Positions 33,678 through 42,862 of a DNA stretch of 64,000 nucleotides are shown here, one piece after another. The position numbers and the translations under genes were made by a program. Position 1 is the first letter of the stretch. The number at the start of each line of letters is the position of its first letter. The stretch comes from RGIG1681 sp017467625. Its GTDB lineage: Bacteria; Bacillota; Clostridia; Christensenellales; UBA1242. The stretch lies in assembly GCA_017467625.1 (NCBI GenBank), contig JAFUSN010000004.1, positions 596,163 through 660,162 of the forward strand, read 5' to 3'. The notes beneath the pieces were generated by a model that was not told the origin of the DNA, searched no databases, and saw nothing but the letters and a program-made list of their open reading frames with translations.

Positions 33678-34738
33678 ACAGAAAAGAAAAAATTGATGCA
33701 GAAGTAGAAAGAATTATTGAAAGAGGTAAAAAAACAGGTGAAATTTCTATGGATCTTGTGACTGAAAAGTTTGCAAATTTAAATCCAGAAGAAATTGATG
33801 AGGTTTTGAAAAGAATTACTGATTCTGGAATAAAAATAAATGAAGATGTTGTTGTTCCTGAAGATGATGAAGAAATGGAAAAACTTATGTCACAAGTTTA
33901 TGTTGATGACCCTGTCAAAATGTACTTGAAAGATATTGGTAAAGTTCCTCTATTAACACAAGAACAGGAAATTGAACTTGCAAAAAGAATGAGCGAAGGT
34001 GACGAAGATGCTAAAAGACAACTTTCAGAATCAAACCTTAGACTTGTTGTTTCTATTGCAAAAAAATATGTTGGAAGAGGAATGCTTTTTTTGGATTTGA
34101 TTCAAGAGGGTAACTTTGGACTTATGAAAGCAGTTGAAAAATTTGATTATACCAAGGGTTTTAAATTTTCAACATATTCTACTTGGTGGATTAGACAAAG
34201 CATTACTCGTGCAATTGCTGACCAAGCAAGAACAATTAGAATTCCAGTTCATATGTTTGAAACTATAAACAAACAAAAGAAAGTTACTCGTGATTTATTC
34301 CAAGAACTTGGCAGGGAACCAAGTGTTGAAGAAATTGCTAAGCGAATGAATGTTCCAGTTGAAAAAGTTGTTGAAATTCAAAAGATTTCGCAAGATACAG
34401 TTTCGCTTGATACTCCAGTTGGTGAAGAAGAAGATTCTACGCTTGGCACATTTATTCAGGATGAAAATGCAATTTCACCTGCAGACTCAGCTTCAATTAT
34501 GATGCTTAAGGAACAACTTATGGAAGTTCTTTCAACACTTACTCCTCGTGAACAAAAAGTTATTATGCTTCGATATGGAATTGAAGATGGTCACACAAGG
34601 ACACTTGAAGATGTTGGTAAAGAGTTTAGCGTTACACGTGAGCGTATTAGACAAATTGAAGCAAAAGCGTTAAAGAAACTTAGACAACCAACTCGAAGCA
34701 AAAAATTAAGAGATTATGTGGATATTGATATAAAATAA
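33674..34738 (+). CDS. rpoD: RNA polymerase primary sigma factor RpoD (SigA)
   Basis: The housekeeping sigma factor. 354 residues. A short region 1.1-like N-terminus (residues about 1-60) is followed by region 1.2 (DPVKMYLKDIGKVPLLTQEQE), region 2 (LDLIQEGNFGLMKAVEKFDY, then FSTYSTWWIRQSITRAIADQ), region 3, and region 4 with the -35 recognition helix (TRERIRQIEAKALKKLRQP). It contains no large non-conserved insert. It is translationally coupled to dnaG by a 4-base overlap and to trmK by a 1-base overlap. Promoters in this window mostly fit the TTGACA/TATAAT specificity expected of it. Confidence 0.97.
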   Translation: MNRKEKIDAEVERIIERGKKTGEISMDLVTEKFANLNPEEIDEVLKRITDSGIKINEDVVVPEDDEEMEKLMSQVYVDDPVKMYLKDIGKVPLLTQEQEIELAKRMSEGDEDAKRQLSESNLRLVVSIAKKYVGRGMLFLDLIQEGNFGLMKAVEKFDYTKGFKFSTYSTWWIRQSITRAIADQARTIRIPVHMFETINKQKKVTRDLFQELGREPSVEEIAKRMNVPVEKVVEIQKISQDTVSLDTPVGEEEDSTLGTFIQDENAISPADSASIMMLKEQLMEVLSTLTPREQKVIMLRYGIEDGHTRTLEDVGKEFSVTRERIRQIEAKALKKLRQPTRSKKLRDYVDIDIK

Positions 34739-35451
34739 TGAGAGCATATAAACGTATTAAAAAGTTAGATGAAGTTGTTTATGATTTATCAAAAAACTTC
34801 AATAGAAAAATTGTTGTTGCAGACATAGGAACTGATCATGGATATCTTGCTGAAAGACTTTCAAGAAGAGGAAATATTGAAAAGATTATTGCAACAGATA
34901 TTAGTGAAAAAAGTTTAGATAAGTTAAATTCACTTATTAAAAAAGAGAACTTAAAAAACATTGAGACAAGGGTTGGCGATGGGCTTGAACCAATTCAAAA
35001 AGTTGATATTTCAGTTGTGGCGGGAATTGGAGGAGAAGAAATTATTTCAATAATAAAAACGCAAAATGACATCAATTTTAATGAAAAAAAGTGCAATTTA
35101 TTTGTTTTACAGCCATCTCACAATGTTATTGAGCTTCGAAAGTGGATTTTTAAAAAAAATATTTTTGTAGTTTTTGATAAAATTATTTATGTGGCCGATA
35201 GGGCATATTCAATTATTGTTATTGATGTTAGTAAAAAACAAAAAAACAAAATATCAATTCAAAATGTTTACCTTGGGCGTGACAATAAAATTGACGATGA
35301 AGATTTTGTTTTAGCAATTAAAGATATGTTTGAAAGTTTAAAATTTATTGATCAGATTCCCATGATTAAAATTATGTTTAATAAGTCATTAAAAGAAAAG
35401 TTTAAGTTAAAGAAGAGAATTGAAAAACTTTTAAAGGAGAAGTTATGTTAG
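34738..35451 (+). CDS. trmK: tRNA (adenine22-N1)-methyltransferase TrmK
   Basis: A SAM-dependent methyltransferase that methylates A22 of tRNA. 237 residues. The N-terminal Rossmann domain has the SAM loop VADIGTDHGYLAERL and, later, VVAGIGGEEI and LQPSHNVIELRKW. The C-terminal helical domain is Lys-rich. The ATG shares its A with the rpoD stop, with no separate ribosome site, so it depends on termination-reinitiation. In most Bacillota a Nif3-like gene follows; here it is replaced directly by the zinc-ribbon gene, overlapping by 7 bases. Confidence 0.92.
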   Translation: MRAYKRIKKLDEVVYDLSKNFNRKIVVADIGTDHGYLAERLSRRGNIEKIIATDISEKSLDKLNSLIKKENLKNIETRVGDGLEPIQKVDISVVAGIGGEEIISIIKTQNDINFNEKKCNLFVLQPSHNVIELRKWIFKKNIFVVFDKIIYVADRAYSIIVIDVSKKQKNKISIQNVYLGRDNKIDDEDFVLAIKDMFESLKFIDQIPMIKIMFNKSLKEKFKLKKRIEKLLKEKLC

Positions 35452-36143
35452 AAAAAATTTTAGAATATCAAAACCTTGAGACGGAAATTTTGAATTTAGA
35501 AAACAAGTTGTCTAAGTCAGAGGCTCGTGAAAAGGCATCAAAAATTCAACAAAAACTTAAAGGTCAAAGAGAAAATTTAATTAGCTTAGAGGAAAATGCT
35601 AAAAGAGTTAACAATGCCTATAATGTTGCCGTTCAAAAGTATACTGAATATTTAAAGAAACTTGAAGAACTCGAAAAAGAACTTGAAACAGCTGATGGTG
35701 CAAAGCTTGCCTTATATGAAAAGGCATATAAAGATTTTTCTTCAATTGCATCAAGCCTTGAACGCGATATAGCTGCAATCCACACTGAGGTTCAAAAGAT
35801 TAGTCGTGATTATGAAACAACAATAAAACAGTCAAAAATTGATCGTGAGCAATTTGATAAATTTAGGGATATTTATAATAAAGAGAAGACAGATCTTGAA
35901 CCAAAGATTGAAAATCTAAAAAAAGATTTATCTAAAAAAGAGAAGGGTATTGATGAAAGCTTGTTTTCAATTTATAAGCAAAAGAGAGAAAACAATCTTT
36001 TTCCAATTTTTGTTCTTTTAAACGTTAACAAATGTGGCGGTTGTAGAATGGAAATTTCAGCATCTAAACTTGGACAAATGAAAACAAATAAGTTTGGAAC
36101 AGTTGAATGTGAAAACTGTGGAAGGCTTAATTATACGAAATAA
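35445..36143 (+). CDS. Coiled-coil C4 zinc-ribbon protein (DUF164/CdsZ-like)
   Basis: 232 residues. A long antiparallel coiled coil (about residues 5-180, Glu/Lys/Leu-rich) is followed by a zinc ribbon with CGGC and, 20-odd residues later, CENC. This is the architecture of the DUF164 / CT398 family, which accompanies trmK in many Bacillota. Its role is unsettled; relatives have been linked to nucleic-acid binding and to protein secretion chaperoning. It has an AAAGGAG site inside the trmK end. It closes the dnaG-rpoD-trmK operon before a strong terminator. Confidence 0.85.
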   Translation: MLEKILEYQNLETEILNLENKLSKSEAREKASKIQQKLKGQRENLISLEENAKRVNNAYNVAVQKYTEYLKKLEELEKELETADGAKLALYEKAYKDFSSIASSLERDIAAIHTEVQKISRDYETTIKQSKIDREQFDKFRDIYNKEKTDLEPKIENLKKDLSKKEKGIDESLFSIYKQKRENNLFPIFVLLNVNKCGGCRMEISASKLGQMKTNKFGTVECENCGRLNYTK

Positions 36144-36164
36144 AACCTAGTGATCTAGGTTTTT
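36142..36164 (+). terminator. Terminator of the dnaG-rpoD operon
   Basis: A 9-bp perfect stem (36142-36150 with 36155-36163), loop TGAT, T-rich tail. Confidence 0.85.
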
Positions 36165-36325
36165 ATTTTTTAATAAAAATAATTATAAAAATATAACTAT
36201 TATAGTTTTTATACGAGTGATTTTTAATTTGGTCCTCAAAATTTAAAAAATTAATGCTATTACTAATACTGTTTTTGTCAAATTTTACCGCATAATAAAA
36301 TTATATAAAATATAATATATTTTAT

Positions 36326-36354
36326 TTGTAATTTCGGAATCGTTTTGTTATACT
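36326..36354 (+). promoter_or_regulatory. Promoter of giant surface gene 1
   Basis: TTGTAA (36326-36331), 17-base spacer, TATACT (36349-36354). It has the same layout as the promoters of the other two giant genes. The leader is about 36 bases with a weak AAAGGT site. Confidence 0.7.
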
Positions 36355-36396
36355 AAATATTGTATAAGGAAAGAAGTTTTTAAAAGGTAGAATTTT

Positions 36397-39300
36397 ATGA
36401 AAAAGTTATCTAAGTCATTTAAAATTATTATTATTGTTTTAATTTCGCTTGTTGTGGCAACAGGTATTGTTTTGGGGCTTGTTTTTGGTTTGAAGAAAAA
36501 GGAAAATGGTCAAACTCCAGTTGTTCCTCCTGCGCCAACGCCAGTTGAACCAGTTAAAACAACTTATGAGAAGCTGGCTGAAGATGTTGTTTCTAATCAA
36601 AATACTCAAAGTGTTCAGGTGGAATCATATGACATTTCGCCGGTAACTGCTTTTAATCCTTCATTTAATTTTGAAAACCTTTTAACATTAAAAAATAATT
36701 TCTTTATCTACAGAGATAACTTCGGAAAGAAAAATTTTGTATCATATGTAAAAACTCAGGATGGAACATATGCTTTTAACACTTCAATCAACGAACATAT
36801 TAATGATGATTCTGTTGAATACTTAACTTTTGAATCCAATTTAAATTATGTTGTTGCTAGATTTGATGTTAATGTTGATGCGGATAATTTAAGATATGCG
36901 CATTATGAAGTTTATAATGTTGAGTCGCTTAATCCAGTTAAAGTTTTTGAAATTAACACTAATGGGAAAAATGAAGTTATTCGAAACGATTTGATTTTAA
37001 CACAAAACTATTTGTCGTTTGAGGTTTTAAGAGATATAAATTTAGATGAATTATCAGCAATCTCAACTATTTATTTTTACAAATTGAATCGCACTGTTGA
37101 AATTACTGAATCAAATTTAATCTATAAGGTAGAGAATTTACAATATTCACAAACAAATTATTATAACATTTCATACTATGACAATTATTTTATGCTTGGG
37201 ACCACTTCTAATAGTATTGAAATTGGACTTGTCTATGATAATGAAATGAGAGTTTATAAAGATATTCTTGAAGAAGGCGTTTCAGTTACAAATATCTATC
37301 CTTTTGGTGACCACAAACTTTTATATGAAAAGAAAATTATTGTTGACGAAGCTGATAAAATTTCAACGACACTAATGGAAACCGGTGGAGAGTATAGACT
37401 TTATAATAATGAATACTATGTTATTGACTATTCAAACAAAACTGAACTTGGTGATTATCAACAAACACAATTTAGTTTGTCGAATGGATATGGAGTTTTA
37501 ACATTAAACTATTTGAATGGTGACTATAAAACACATTTAATGATTCAGCAAGGTGTTGAGAATACTATTCTTCAAAGTAGAAAAATTTACTCATATTATG
37601 TTGATGGAACAAAAATTGTTGAATATCAAGCAGAAACGAATGATGAAATTATTTATGCTTACGATGGAAAGTTTTTAACTGAATCGAGAATTTTTAAGCT
37701 TGATTCAAACAATCAAATTGAAAATATTATTGATTTTTCAACTATTGAAGGGTTTAAACTTGGTTCTCAAATGGTTTCCAGTGAAACATTTGTTGTTAGT
37801 GTTAATGGTTATCCAGGGCTTATGAATTTTGATGGAGAATTTTTAATTGATCCAACTGGTGAAACGGGTTCTCCATTTACAAAAATTTATACGGCTTCTG
37901 AAAAATATGTTCTTGGAAGATTTGGAATTGATGATGAAGACAACAGTGCAGAATATAAGTTGATTGATTCTGCTAATGGGAATTATTCAAACATTGAAGA
38001 TTTTTGTACACATCCACTGTTTTTGAATTTTAACGATGCTGGATTTAATTACTATTTAACTAGAAACAGTTCAAATGTTTACACACTCCACTCATTAAAG
38101 GATGATTCAATTGTGCTTGATTCTATTAATGCCATTAAAATTTATCAAATTGATGATGGTTATATTGCAAATTTTGTTGTTGGATCAGATAATAAACTTA
38201 CACTTAAATTTAAGACAAACATTCAATTTGATGTTGATGAAATTGAGATTGCGGGTTATTCACTAAACTTAAAAACTGAAGATGATGAAATAACAGCATA
38301 TGATGTTGATAAGTCATATGATATTAAAGATTCCGACGGAAATAAATATGGAACTATTCGTTTGCAAAATACATTTATTGGACATGCATTTTGGTGGGGA
38401 TGGCATAACAATTTAAAAATAACAATGACATCCAACTATTACATTATAGATTTAAGTTTTAACGTTACTTATGCTAATACCAAAAGTTACTGGGTTAAAT
38501 CAAGTATGGTAACAGCTGGAACCCTTTCTTCTTGTGAAGTAAATTCAAACAATGACCACAGTGGTTCGGGTTCGGTTTCAAGCAATGTTGTTACTTATTT
38601 ATGGAGTGAAAAAGAAGGTGTTTATGCAGATGCGGGAAATAACTCAAATGTTAATGGTCTTCCAACGGTAGTAAAGGGAACTCATGTTAAAGGTTTCCCA
38701 TATAAACTTTATTATTACGATAACTACGACAGCTCTGATAACTATTATAATACAGCAGATATTGTTTATGGTGACGAAGTTTCAGCATCTTTTTCTATTT
38801 CAAGAATAGGATACTCATTTGCAGGTTGGTATACAGCTAGAAGCAACGGTTCAAAAGTAGATAGTTTCACTTGTGATGGAGATAAAATTCTTTATGCTCA
38901 TTGGACTGCTAATACATATTCAATTTCATACGAACTTGACGGTGGAACACATGGTTCAAGTCATCCAACATCAGCAACATATGATGCTTGGTTTAAGGTT
39001 GATAACCCAACAAAATTAGGTTTCACATTTACTGGTTGGAAAATAGGTGAATTTACTTCAGGTTATCATTATTATAACACGACAAATAGTGATACTGGAG
39101 CAACTGAGGTTTATTCATATGCTGAGTATTATAATGGCGGTGGTGGTGGACCTATTCCGTTGCCATATGGCGTTATTGATGATGAATATGAAATAGTTCC
39201 ATATAGATACCCTAATGGTGAATGGATATACCATAATTACACAATTGATAATATTAAAGCAACTTGGTTTAAAAACTTAAGAAGTGATACTGATTCGGTA

Positions 39301-41304
39301 ACTTTTACTGCAAATTGGAGTGAAAATACTTATAATATTGAATATAATTTAAATGGTGGCGAATTTGGTGCAGACCATCCAAGTTCAGCTTTGTTTTCTA
39401 AAGTTATTCATATTTCTCAACCAACAAAAGTGGGTTATACATTTAACAATTGGACTCTCACTGGAATGGGTAATCATAATCACTATGCTGGTTTTACTTC
39501 AATTTGTGCATGGCCATTTAGTGGAACGGAGTTTACTGCACCTGCAAGTGGTTATGAATATGTTAAAATGCTCAATTCTGTAGATGGTTCAACGGTGACG
39601 ATTACCGCAAATTGGACTGCAAAGAAGTATTATATTGCGTATGAACTTGATGGTGGTTCTTTTGGAACGAGTCATCCAACATCAGCAACTTATGATTCAT
39701 GGTTCAAAGTTGATAATCCAACAAAACTTGGTTATACATTTAATCGCTGGAATATTTCTAATATGACCACAGATACTACGCACTATGCATCATCAAGTGA
39801 AAGTATCACAAATGCTTATAGCTCGATTGCTGCTTCATTTATTCCTAATGCAACTAGACTGTATTACTTGAATTTGAGATCAGGTGGTGCAAATAGTGAT
39901 AGCGATAAGGTTTTATTTACGGCTCGTTGGACCGCTAATACATATAATATTCAATATGTTGCTGGAGGTGGAACGCTTCCTGTTGGACTTCCAACAACTG
40001 CAACATACGATTCTTGGATAGCACTTAGTGCACCAACAGCGGCTCCGTTTGGTTATGACTTTAATGGTTGGAGCATTTCAGGAATGTCAACTAATTGCAC
40101 TCACTATGCAAGTGAGAGTGCTTCAAATGAAGATCCTGGCGCAACTACAAGTAACGCAGCAACTATGACAGCAACAACAGCACAAATGTATTTTTTAAAC
40201 TTAACTTCTGTTAAAGATGCAACCGTTACAATTACGGTTAGATGGAGTCCACACACATATAACATTTCATATGACTATGTTGGAAATGCTAAAAATACAT
40301 CAACTCCATTTAACGCAGGAACAAATACTCCATCAACGGCTAATTATGATGCTGAAGTGGTAATTTCAAAGCCAACTAGGGGAGGTTATGAGTTTATTGG
40401 TTGGACATTTGCTGGTCTTGATGATGATTGCAGTCATTATTACAAAACAACAAGTTCAGCTTCTTGGACAAAATTTGAATCAACTAATGGACTTTATCTT
40501 GATTCAACCAATGTTAACTATAATCAAGCGGTTAATGCTTATTCATTTAAAAATTTACAAGATGATGGAACTGTTTATTTAACTGCAAATTGGAATCCAA
40601 TTAAATATACAATTACATACCATTATTTTCCAATAAATTTTGACGCTCTTTCATATGGCGTAAACACACTTAATGTTGCATCAAATTACACTGAAACTAT
40701 TCAGCAAACAGAAATTGAATTTGATTCACTATTTACGACATTTAAGCCGACAATTTCCGCTTCTGGAAATGGTGAGGTTCCGCTGCCAAATGGATTGAAA
40801 TCTATTTGTTGGGGTTACACCACAACTGCGCAGTCGGGTGGAACACAACTTGCAACAATTGTTAATGGAGCTGTTACTGGAACTTCTCTTGCAAACAGTT
40901 GGGGGGTTGAAACCACTCAAAAATACACTGTTGTTGGAAATGCGCATGCGTATTTGATTTATGATTATGCTTCCATTTTAATTAAACATGTTCTTCCAAA
41001 ATCAAGTGGGGGAATTCAAAATAATCTTTCAACATATGAATTAAATGGTACGACTGATACTGTTAAGTATGGACAAAATTACACATTGCCACCAGAATAC
41101 AAAAATCCATCAGTAACTGGTTGGATGATTTCAGCAAATAAATATACATCTGGAACGGTTAATGAAGAGTCTATAACAGACTTTACATATGGTGGTAGTT
41201 ATTACATTGCAAATGAAAACACAACAATTCGTTGGATTTTCAGTAATACACTTACATATGATTTTGATAGCCCAGTGTTCTACATTTATGCAATTTACGC
41301 GTAG
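36397..41304 (+). CDS. Giant membrane-anchored surface protein 1 with InlB B-repeats (1635 aa)
   Basis: The N-terminus MKKLSKSFK is basic, followed by one membrane helix (about 9-31) and KKKENG, with no cleavage site; it should stay as an N-in, C-out anchor. Residues about 45-760 form a beta-rich domain with repeated ALxxNxFxYxD/FVxY strands, reminiscent of a propeller, shared with the other two giant proteins. From about 768 there are six to seven InlB B-repeat modules (pattern YxIxYxLxGG..HPTxATYDxxFxVxNPTKxGYTFTGW), beginning near 768, 841, 978, 1078, 1182, 1288 and 1404. The C-terminus ends in a beta segment with no LPXTG, choline-binding or SLH motif. Such repeats are found in Listeria internalin B and in many gut adhesins. 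The likely role is adhesion or surface coating, an inference. Its ribosome site is weak. Confidence 0.85.
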   Translation: MKKLSKSFKIIIIVLISLVVATGIVLGLVFGLKKKENGQTPVVPPAPTPVEPVKTTYEKLAEDVVSNQNTQSVQVESYDISPVTAFNPSFNFENLLTLKNNFFIYRDNFGKKNFVSYVKTQDGTYAFNTSINEHINDDSVEYLTFESNLNYVVARFDVNVDADNLRYAHYEVYNVESLNPVKVFEINTNGKNEVIRNDLILTQNYLSFEVLRDINLDELSAISTIYFYKLNRTVEITESNLIYKVENLQYSQTNYYNISYYDNYFMLGTTSNSIEIGLVYDNEMRVYKDILEEGVSVTNIYPFGDHKLLYEKKIIVDEADKISTTLMETGGEYRLYNNEYYVIDYSNKTELGDYQQTQFSLSNGYGVLTLNYLNGDYKTHLMIQQGVENTILQSRKIYSYYVDGTKIVEYQAETNDEIIYAYDGKFLTESRIFKLDSNNQIENIIDFSTIEGFKLGSQMVSSETFVVSVNGYPGLMNFDGEFLIDPTGETGSPFTKIYTASEKYVLGRFGIDDEDNSAEYKLIDSANGNYSNIEDFCTHPLFLNFNDAGFNYYLTRNSSNVYTLHSLKDDSIVLDSINAIKIYQIDDGYIANFVVGSDNKLTLKFKTNIQFDVDEIEIAGYSLNLKTEDDEITAYDVDKSYDIKDSDGNKYGTIRLQNTFIGHAFWWGWHNNLKITMTSNYYIIDLSFNVTYANTKSYWVKSSMVTAGTLSSCEVNSNNDHSGSGSVSSNVVTYLWSEKEGVYADAGNNSNVNGLPTVVKGTHVKGFPYKLYYYDNYDSSDNYYNTADIVYGDEVSASFSISRIGYSFAGWYTARSNGSKVDSFTCDGDKILYAHWTANTYSISYELDGGTHGSSHPTSATYDAWFKVDNPTKLGFTFTGWKIGEFTSGYHYYNTTNSDTGATEVYSYAEYYNGGGGGPIPLPYGVIDDEYEIVPYRYPNGEWIYHNYTIDNIKATWFKNLRSDTDSVTFTANWSENTYNIEYNLNGGEFGADHPSSALFSKVIHISQPTKVGYTFNNWTLTGMGNHNHYAGFTSICAWPFSGTEFTAPASGYEYVKMLNSVDGSTVTITANWTAKKYYIAYELDGGSFGTSHPTSATYDSWFKVDNPTKLGYTFNRWNISNMTTDTTHYASSSESITNAYSSIAASFIPNATRLYYLNLRSGGANSDSDKVLFTARWTANTYNIQYVAGGGTLPVGLPTTATYDSWIALSAPTAAPFGYDFNGWSISGMSTNCTHYASESASNEDPGATTSNAATMTATTAQMYFLNLTSVKDATVTITVRWSPHTYNISYDYVGNAKNTSTPFNAGTNTPSTANYDAEVVISKPTRGGYEFIGWTFAGLDDDCSHYYKTTSSASWTKFESTNGLYLDSTNVNYNQAVNAYSFKNLQDDGTVYLTANWNPIKYTITYHYFPINFDALSYGVNTLNVASNYTETIQQTEIEFDSLFTTFKPTISASGNGEVPLPNGLKSICWGYTTTAQSGGTQLATIVNGAVTGTSLANSWGVETTQKYTVVGNAHAYLIYDYASILIKHVLPKSSGGIQNNLSTYELNGTTDTVKYGQNYTLPPEYKNPSVTGWMISANKYTSGTVNEESITDFTYGGSYYIANENTTIRWIFSNTLTYDFDSPVFYIYAIYA
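38932..39031 (+). repeat. Internal DNA repeat in giant gene 1, copy 1
   Basis: About 100 bases encoding an InlB module (ELDGGTHGSSHPTSATYD...); a close copy lies 711 bases (237 codons) downstream at 39643-39742, with shared stretches of more than 15 bases. This points to a recent module duplication. Confidence 0.7.
39643..39742 (+). repeat. Internal DNA repeat in giant gene 1, copy 2
   Basis: The partner of 38932-39031. It differs mainly at third positions and in the GGSFGTSH stretch. Confidence 0.7.
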
Positions 41305-41315
41305 AATGAAAACAA

Positions 41316-41342
41316 AAAAATACGGCGTTGCCGTATTTTTTT
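41316..41342 (+). terminator. Terminator of giant gene 1
   Basis: An 11-bp perfect stem (41316-41326 with 41330-41340), loop GTT, then T residues. Confidence 0.9.
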
Positions 41343-41415
41343 TGTTGTGAACATTAATTTAAAATTATGAGGAGAATAAAAGGTATAAAAACAAATTTAA
41401 CTAATAAACTTTAAT

Positions 41416-42480
41416 GTGAAAATACTTGAAGTAAGGTATCAAAATAAGGCAAAAAACAGCCTTAGAGCAAGCAAAAAAGCAACACCAAATCAAATCGTCA
41501 AAATGATTTTATTGATGGCATGCTCGGGCATTGGTGCTGGATTTATTTCTGGCGCTGAAATTTTTCAATATTTTTCAAAGTTTGGAAATAATTTTTTTGT
41601 GGTTTTAATGTTGTTTTGTGTGACTTATTTTCTTGTTTTGCTTAAAATTTTCAAAATTAAAATTTTTAAACCAAAAAAATTTAAAATGTATAAAAATAAC
41701 TTTTTAAAATTAAAAAATACATTTAAAACAAAAAATAGAATTAAATCATTTTTGATTTTTTTAAATCTTTCAATAATTTCGGGAACGATGTTTTCTGGTT
41801 TAAAAAATGTGTTAAAAGAATTATTTTTTAATAACTATTTAATTTTTTCACTTATTGCTTTAATATTAATTATTGTTTGCACTGCGGTTGGAATAAATTT
41901 ACTTTCAAAGCTAACCGGCTTAGTTTTTGTTTTTGTTTTGATTTTTTCAATTTACTTATTTGGATTAAATTTTGAGGTGAATCAAGTTAGTCATACTTTA
42001 AAAAATTCAGTTATTGCGGCAGGATTTAGTGGTGTTGTTTACTTTTTTATGAATGTGTTGCAACTTAAAAGTATTTATAATTCAATGGGTGTTAATTTAA
42101 CTAAAAAACAGGGGATTTTTGTTGCGGTCATTATTCCATTGGTTTTGAGTTTTGTTATTTACTCATTTTCTAAATTTTTGCTTAATCATTTGGCGTTAAC
42201 CAGCCTTAACATGCCAATTTTTTCATATTTTAAAGTAAAAGGTGGGGTTGTTTTTGGTGTTTATGTTTCAATGTTTTTGCTTGCAATATTTTCTGCTTTA
42301 ATAACGGCTTTGATTGGTTTAAAAGATATTTTTAATAAAAAATTAAATCAAAAATTTATGTCGAGTTTTTTGGCTGTTATTGTTGCATTGATTATAAGTT
42401 TTATTAATTTTAAAACACTGATTGTGTGGTTGTACCCAGTTGTTGCAATGATAAATTTTGTTATTTTTGTTTTTTTATAG
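41416..42480 (+). CDS. YkvI-like multi-pass membrane protein (APC-type transporter relative)
   Basis: 354 residues with about ten membrane helices. The motif GIGAGFISGAEIFQYFSKFG in the first helix matches the YkvI family pattern (GxGFASGQEI...FFxxFG), a branch of the amino acid/polyamine/organocation fold whose substrate is unknown. A Lys-rich loop (about residues 75-115) separates helices 2 and 3. The start is uncertain: GTG at 41416 has no ribosome site, while AGGAG at 41371-41375 lies within a 15-codon frame ending just before it (41369-41413). A downstream ATG in front of the first helix is also possible. It is flanked by two giant surface genes; no functional link is evident. Confidence 0.65.
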   Translation: MKILEVRYQNKAKNSLRASKKATPNQIVKMILLMACSGIGAGFISGAEIFQYFSKFGNNFFVVLMLFCVTYFLVLLKIFKIKIFKPKKFKMYKNNFLKLKNTFKTKNRIKSFLIFLNLSIISGTMFSGLKNVLKELFFNNYLIFSLIALILIIVCTAVGINLLSKLTGLVFVFVLIFSIYLFGLNFEVNQVSHTLKNSVIAAGFSGVVYFFMNVLQLKSIYNSMGVNLTKKQGIFVAVIIPLVLSFVIYSFSKFLLNHLALTSLNMPIFSYFKVKGGVVFGVYVSMFLLAIFSALITALIGLKDIFNKKLNQKFMSSFLAVIVALIISFINFKTLIVWLYPVVAMINFVIFVFL

Positions 42481-42484
42481 TTTT

Positions 42485-42602
42485 TTGTTGATAACCAACC
42501 AAATTGTTAATAACTTTGTTAATAACTCACTAATTTTGTGAAAAAATAACTAAATTTTACCAAAAATGCATCTATAATTGATTTATTTGATTGTTAATAA
42601 CT
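42485..42602 (+). repeat. Cluster of four TTGTTRATAACY sites
   Basis: The copies are at 42485-42496 (TTGTTGATAACC), 42504-42515, 42516-42527 and 42591-42602 (all TTGTTAATAACT), all on the plus strand; the second and third abut. The core GTTAATAAC is a palindrome about its centre base. The sites resemble AT-rich DnaA boxes (TGTTAATAA is two changes from TGTGGATAA) or could be a repressor operator. Confidence 0.6.
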
Positions 42603-42776
42603 TTTCTAATTTTTTAAAAATTGCATTAATGGCTGTTTTGTTTTTATAACACAGTCATTTTTTTGTTTATTTTGATTCTCTAAACGGGGGCTGTTATAAA
42701 AAATATTTAAGGTTAAAACTTAACATTAAGAATTTTGAATTTATTTTAAAAATCATGAAATAGGTGACTTATTTTG

Positions 42777-42805
42777 TTGTATTTTTAGGGTTGTTTTGGT
42801 ATACT
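42777..42805 (+). promoter_or_regulatory. Promoter of giant surface gene 2
   Basis: TTGTAT (42777-42782), 17-base spacer, TATACT (42800-42805). The start is near 42812, giving a leader of about 50 bases with GTGAGG before the ATG. It supports the start at 42863 over the longer frame. Confidence 0.7.
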
Positions 42806-42862
42806 AGTTTTAGGATTATTATTTATTCTATAAATAATTTATTTTCATTTTGTGAGGTTTTT

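Larger units (their letters stand above)
42481..42862. other. Intergenic region upstream of giant gene 2 with repeated TTGTTRATAACY sites
   Basis: 382 bases without a gene. It holds four TTGTTRATAACY sites (42485-42602), a poly-T-rich stretch, the giant gene 2 promoter (42777-42805) and its leader. No terminator is visible for the YkvI-like gene. An open frame from GTG 42764 into giant gene 2 crosses the promoter and is not considered coding. Confidence 0.6.

Noticed and set aside
42485..42602. Chromosomal replication origin
   Set aside because: The repeated sites resemble DnaA boxes, but dnaA, dnaN and recF are not nearby and no strand switch of genes occurs here; kept only as a candidate DnaA or regulator cluster.
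42764..42862. 33-codon N-terminal extension of giant protein 2 from a GTG
   Set aside because: It lies upstream of and across the predicted promoter, has no ribosome site, and would bury the MKRLRKSVK anchor start that the two paralogues also use.
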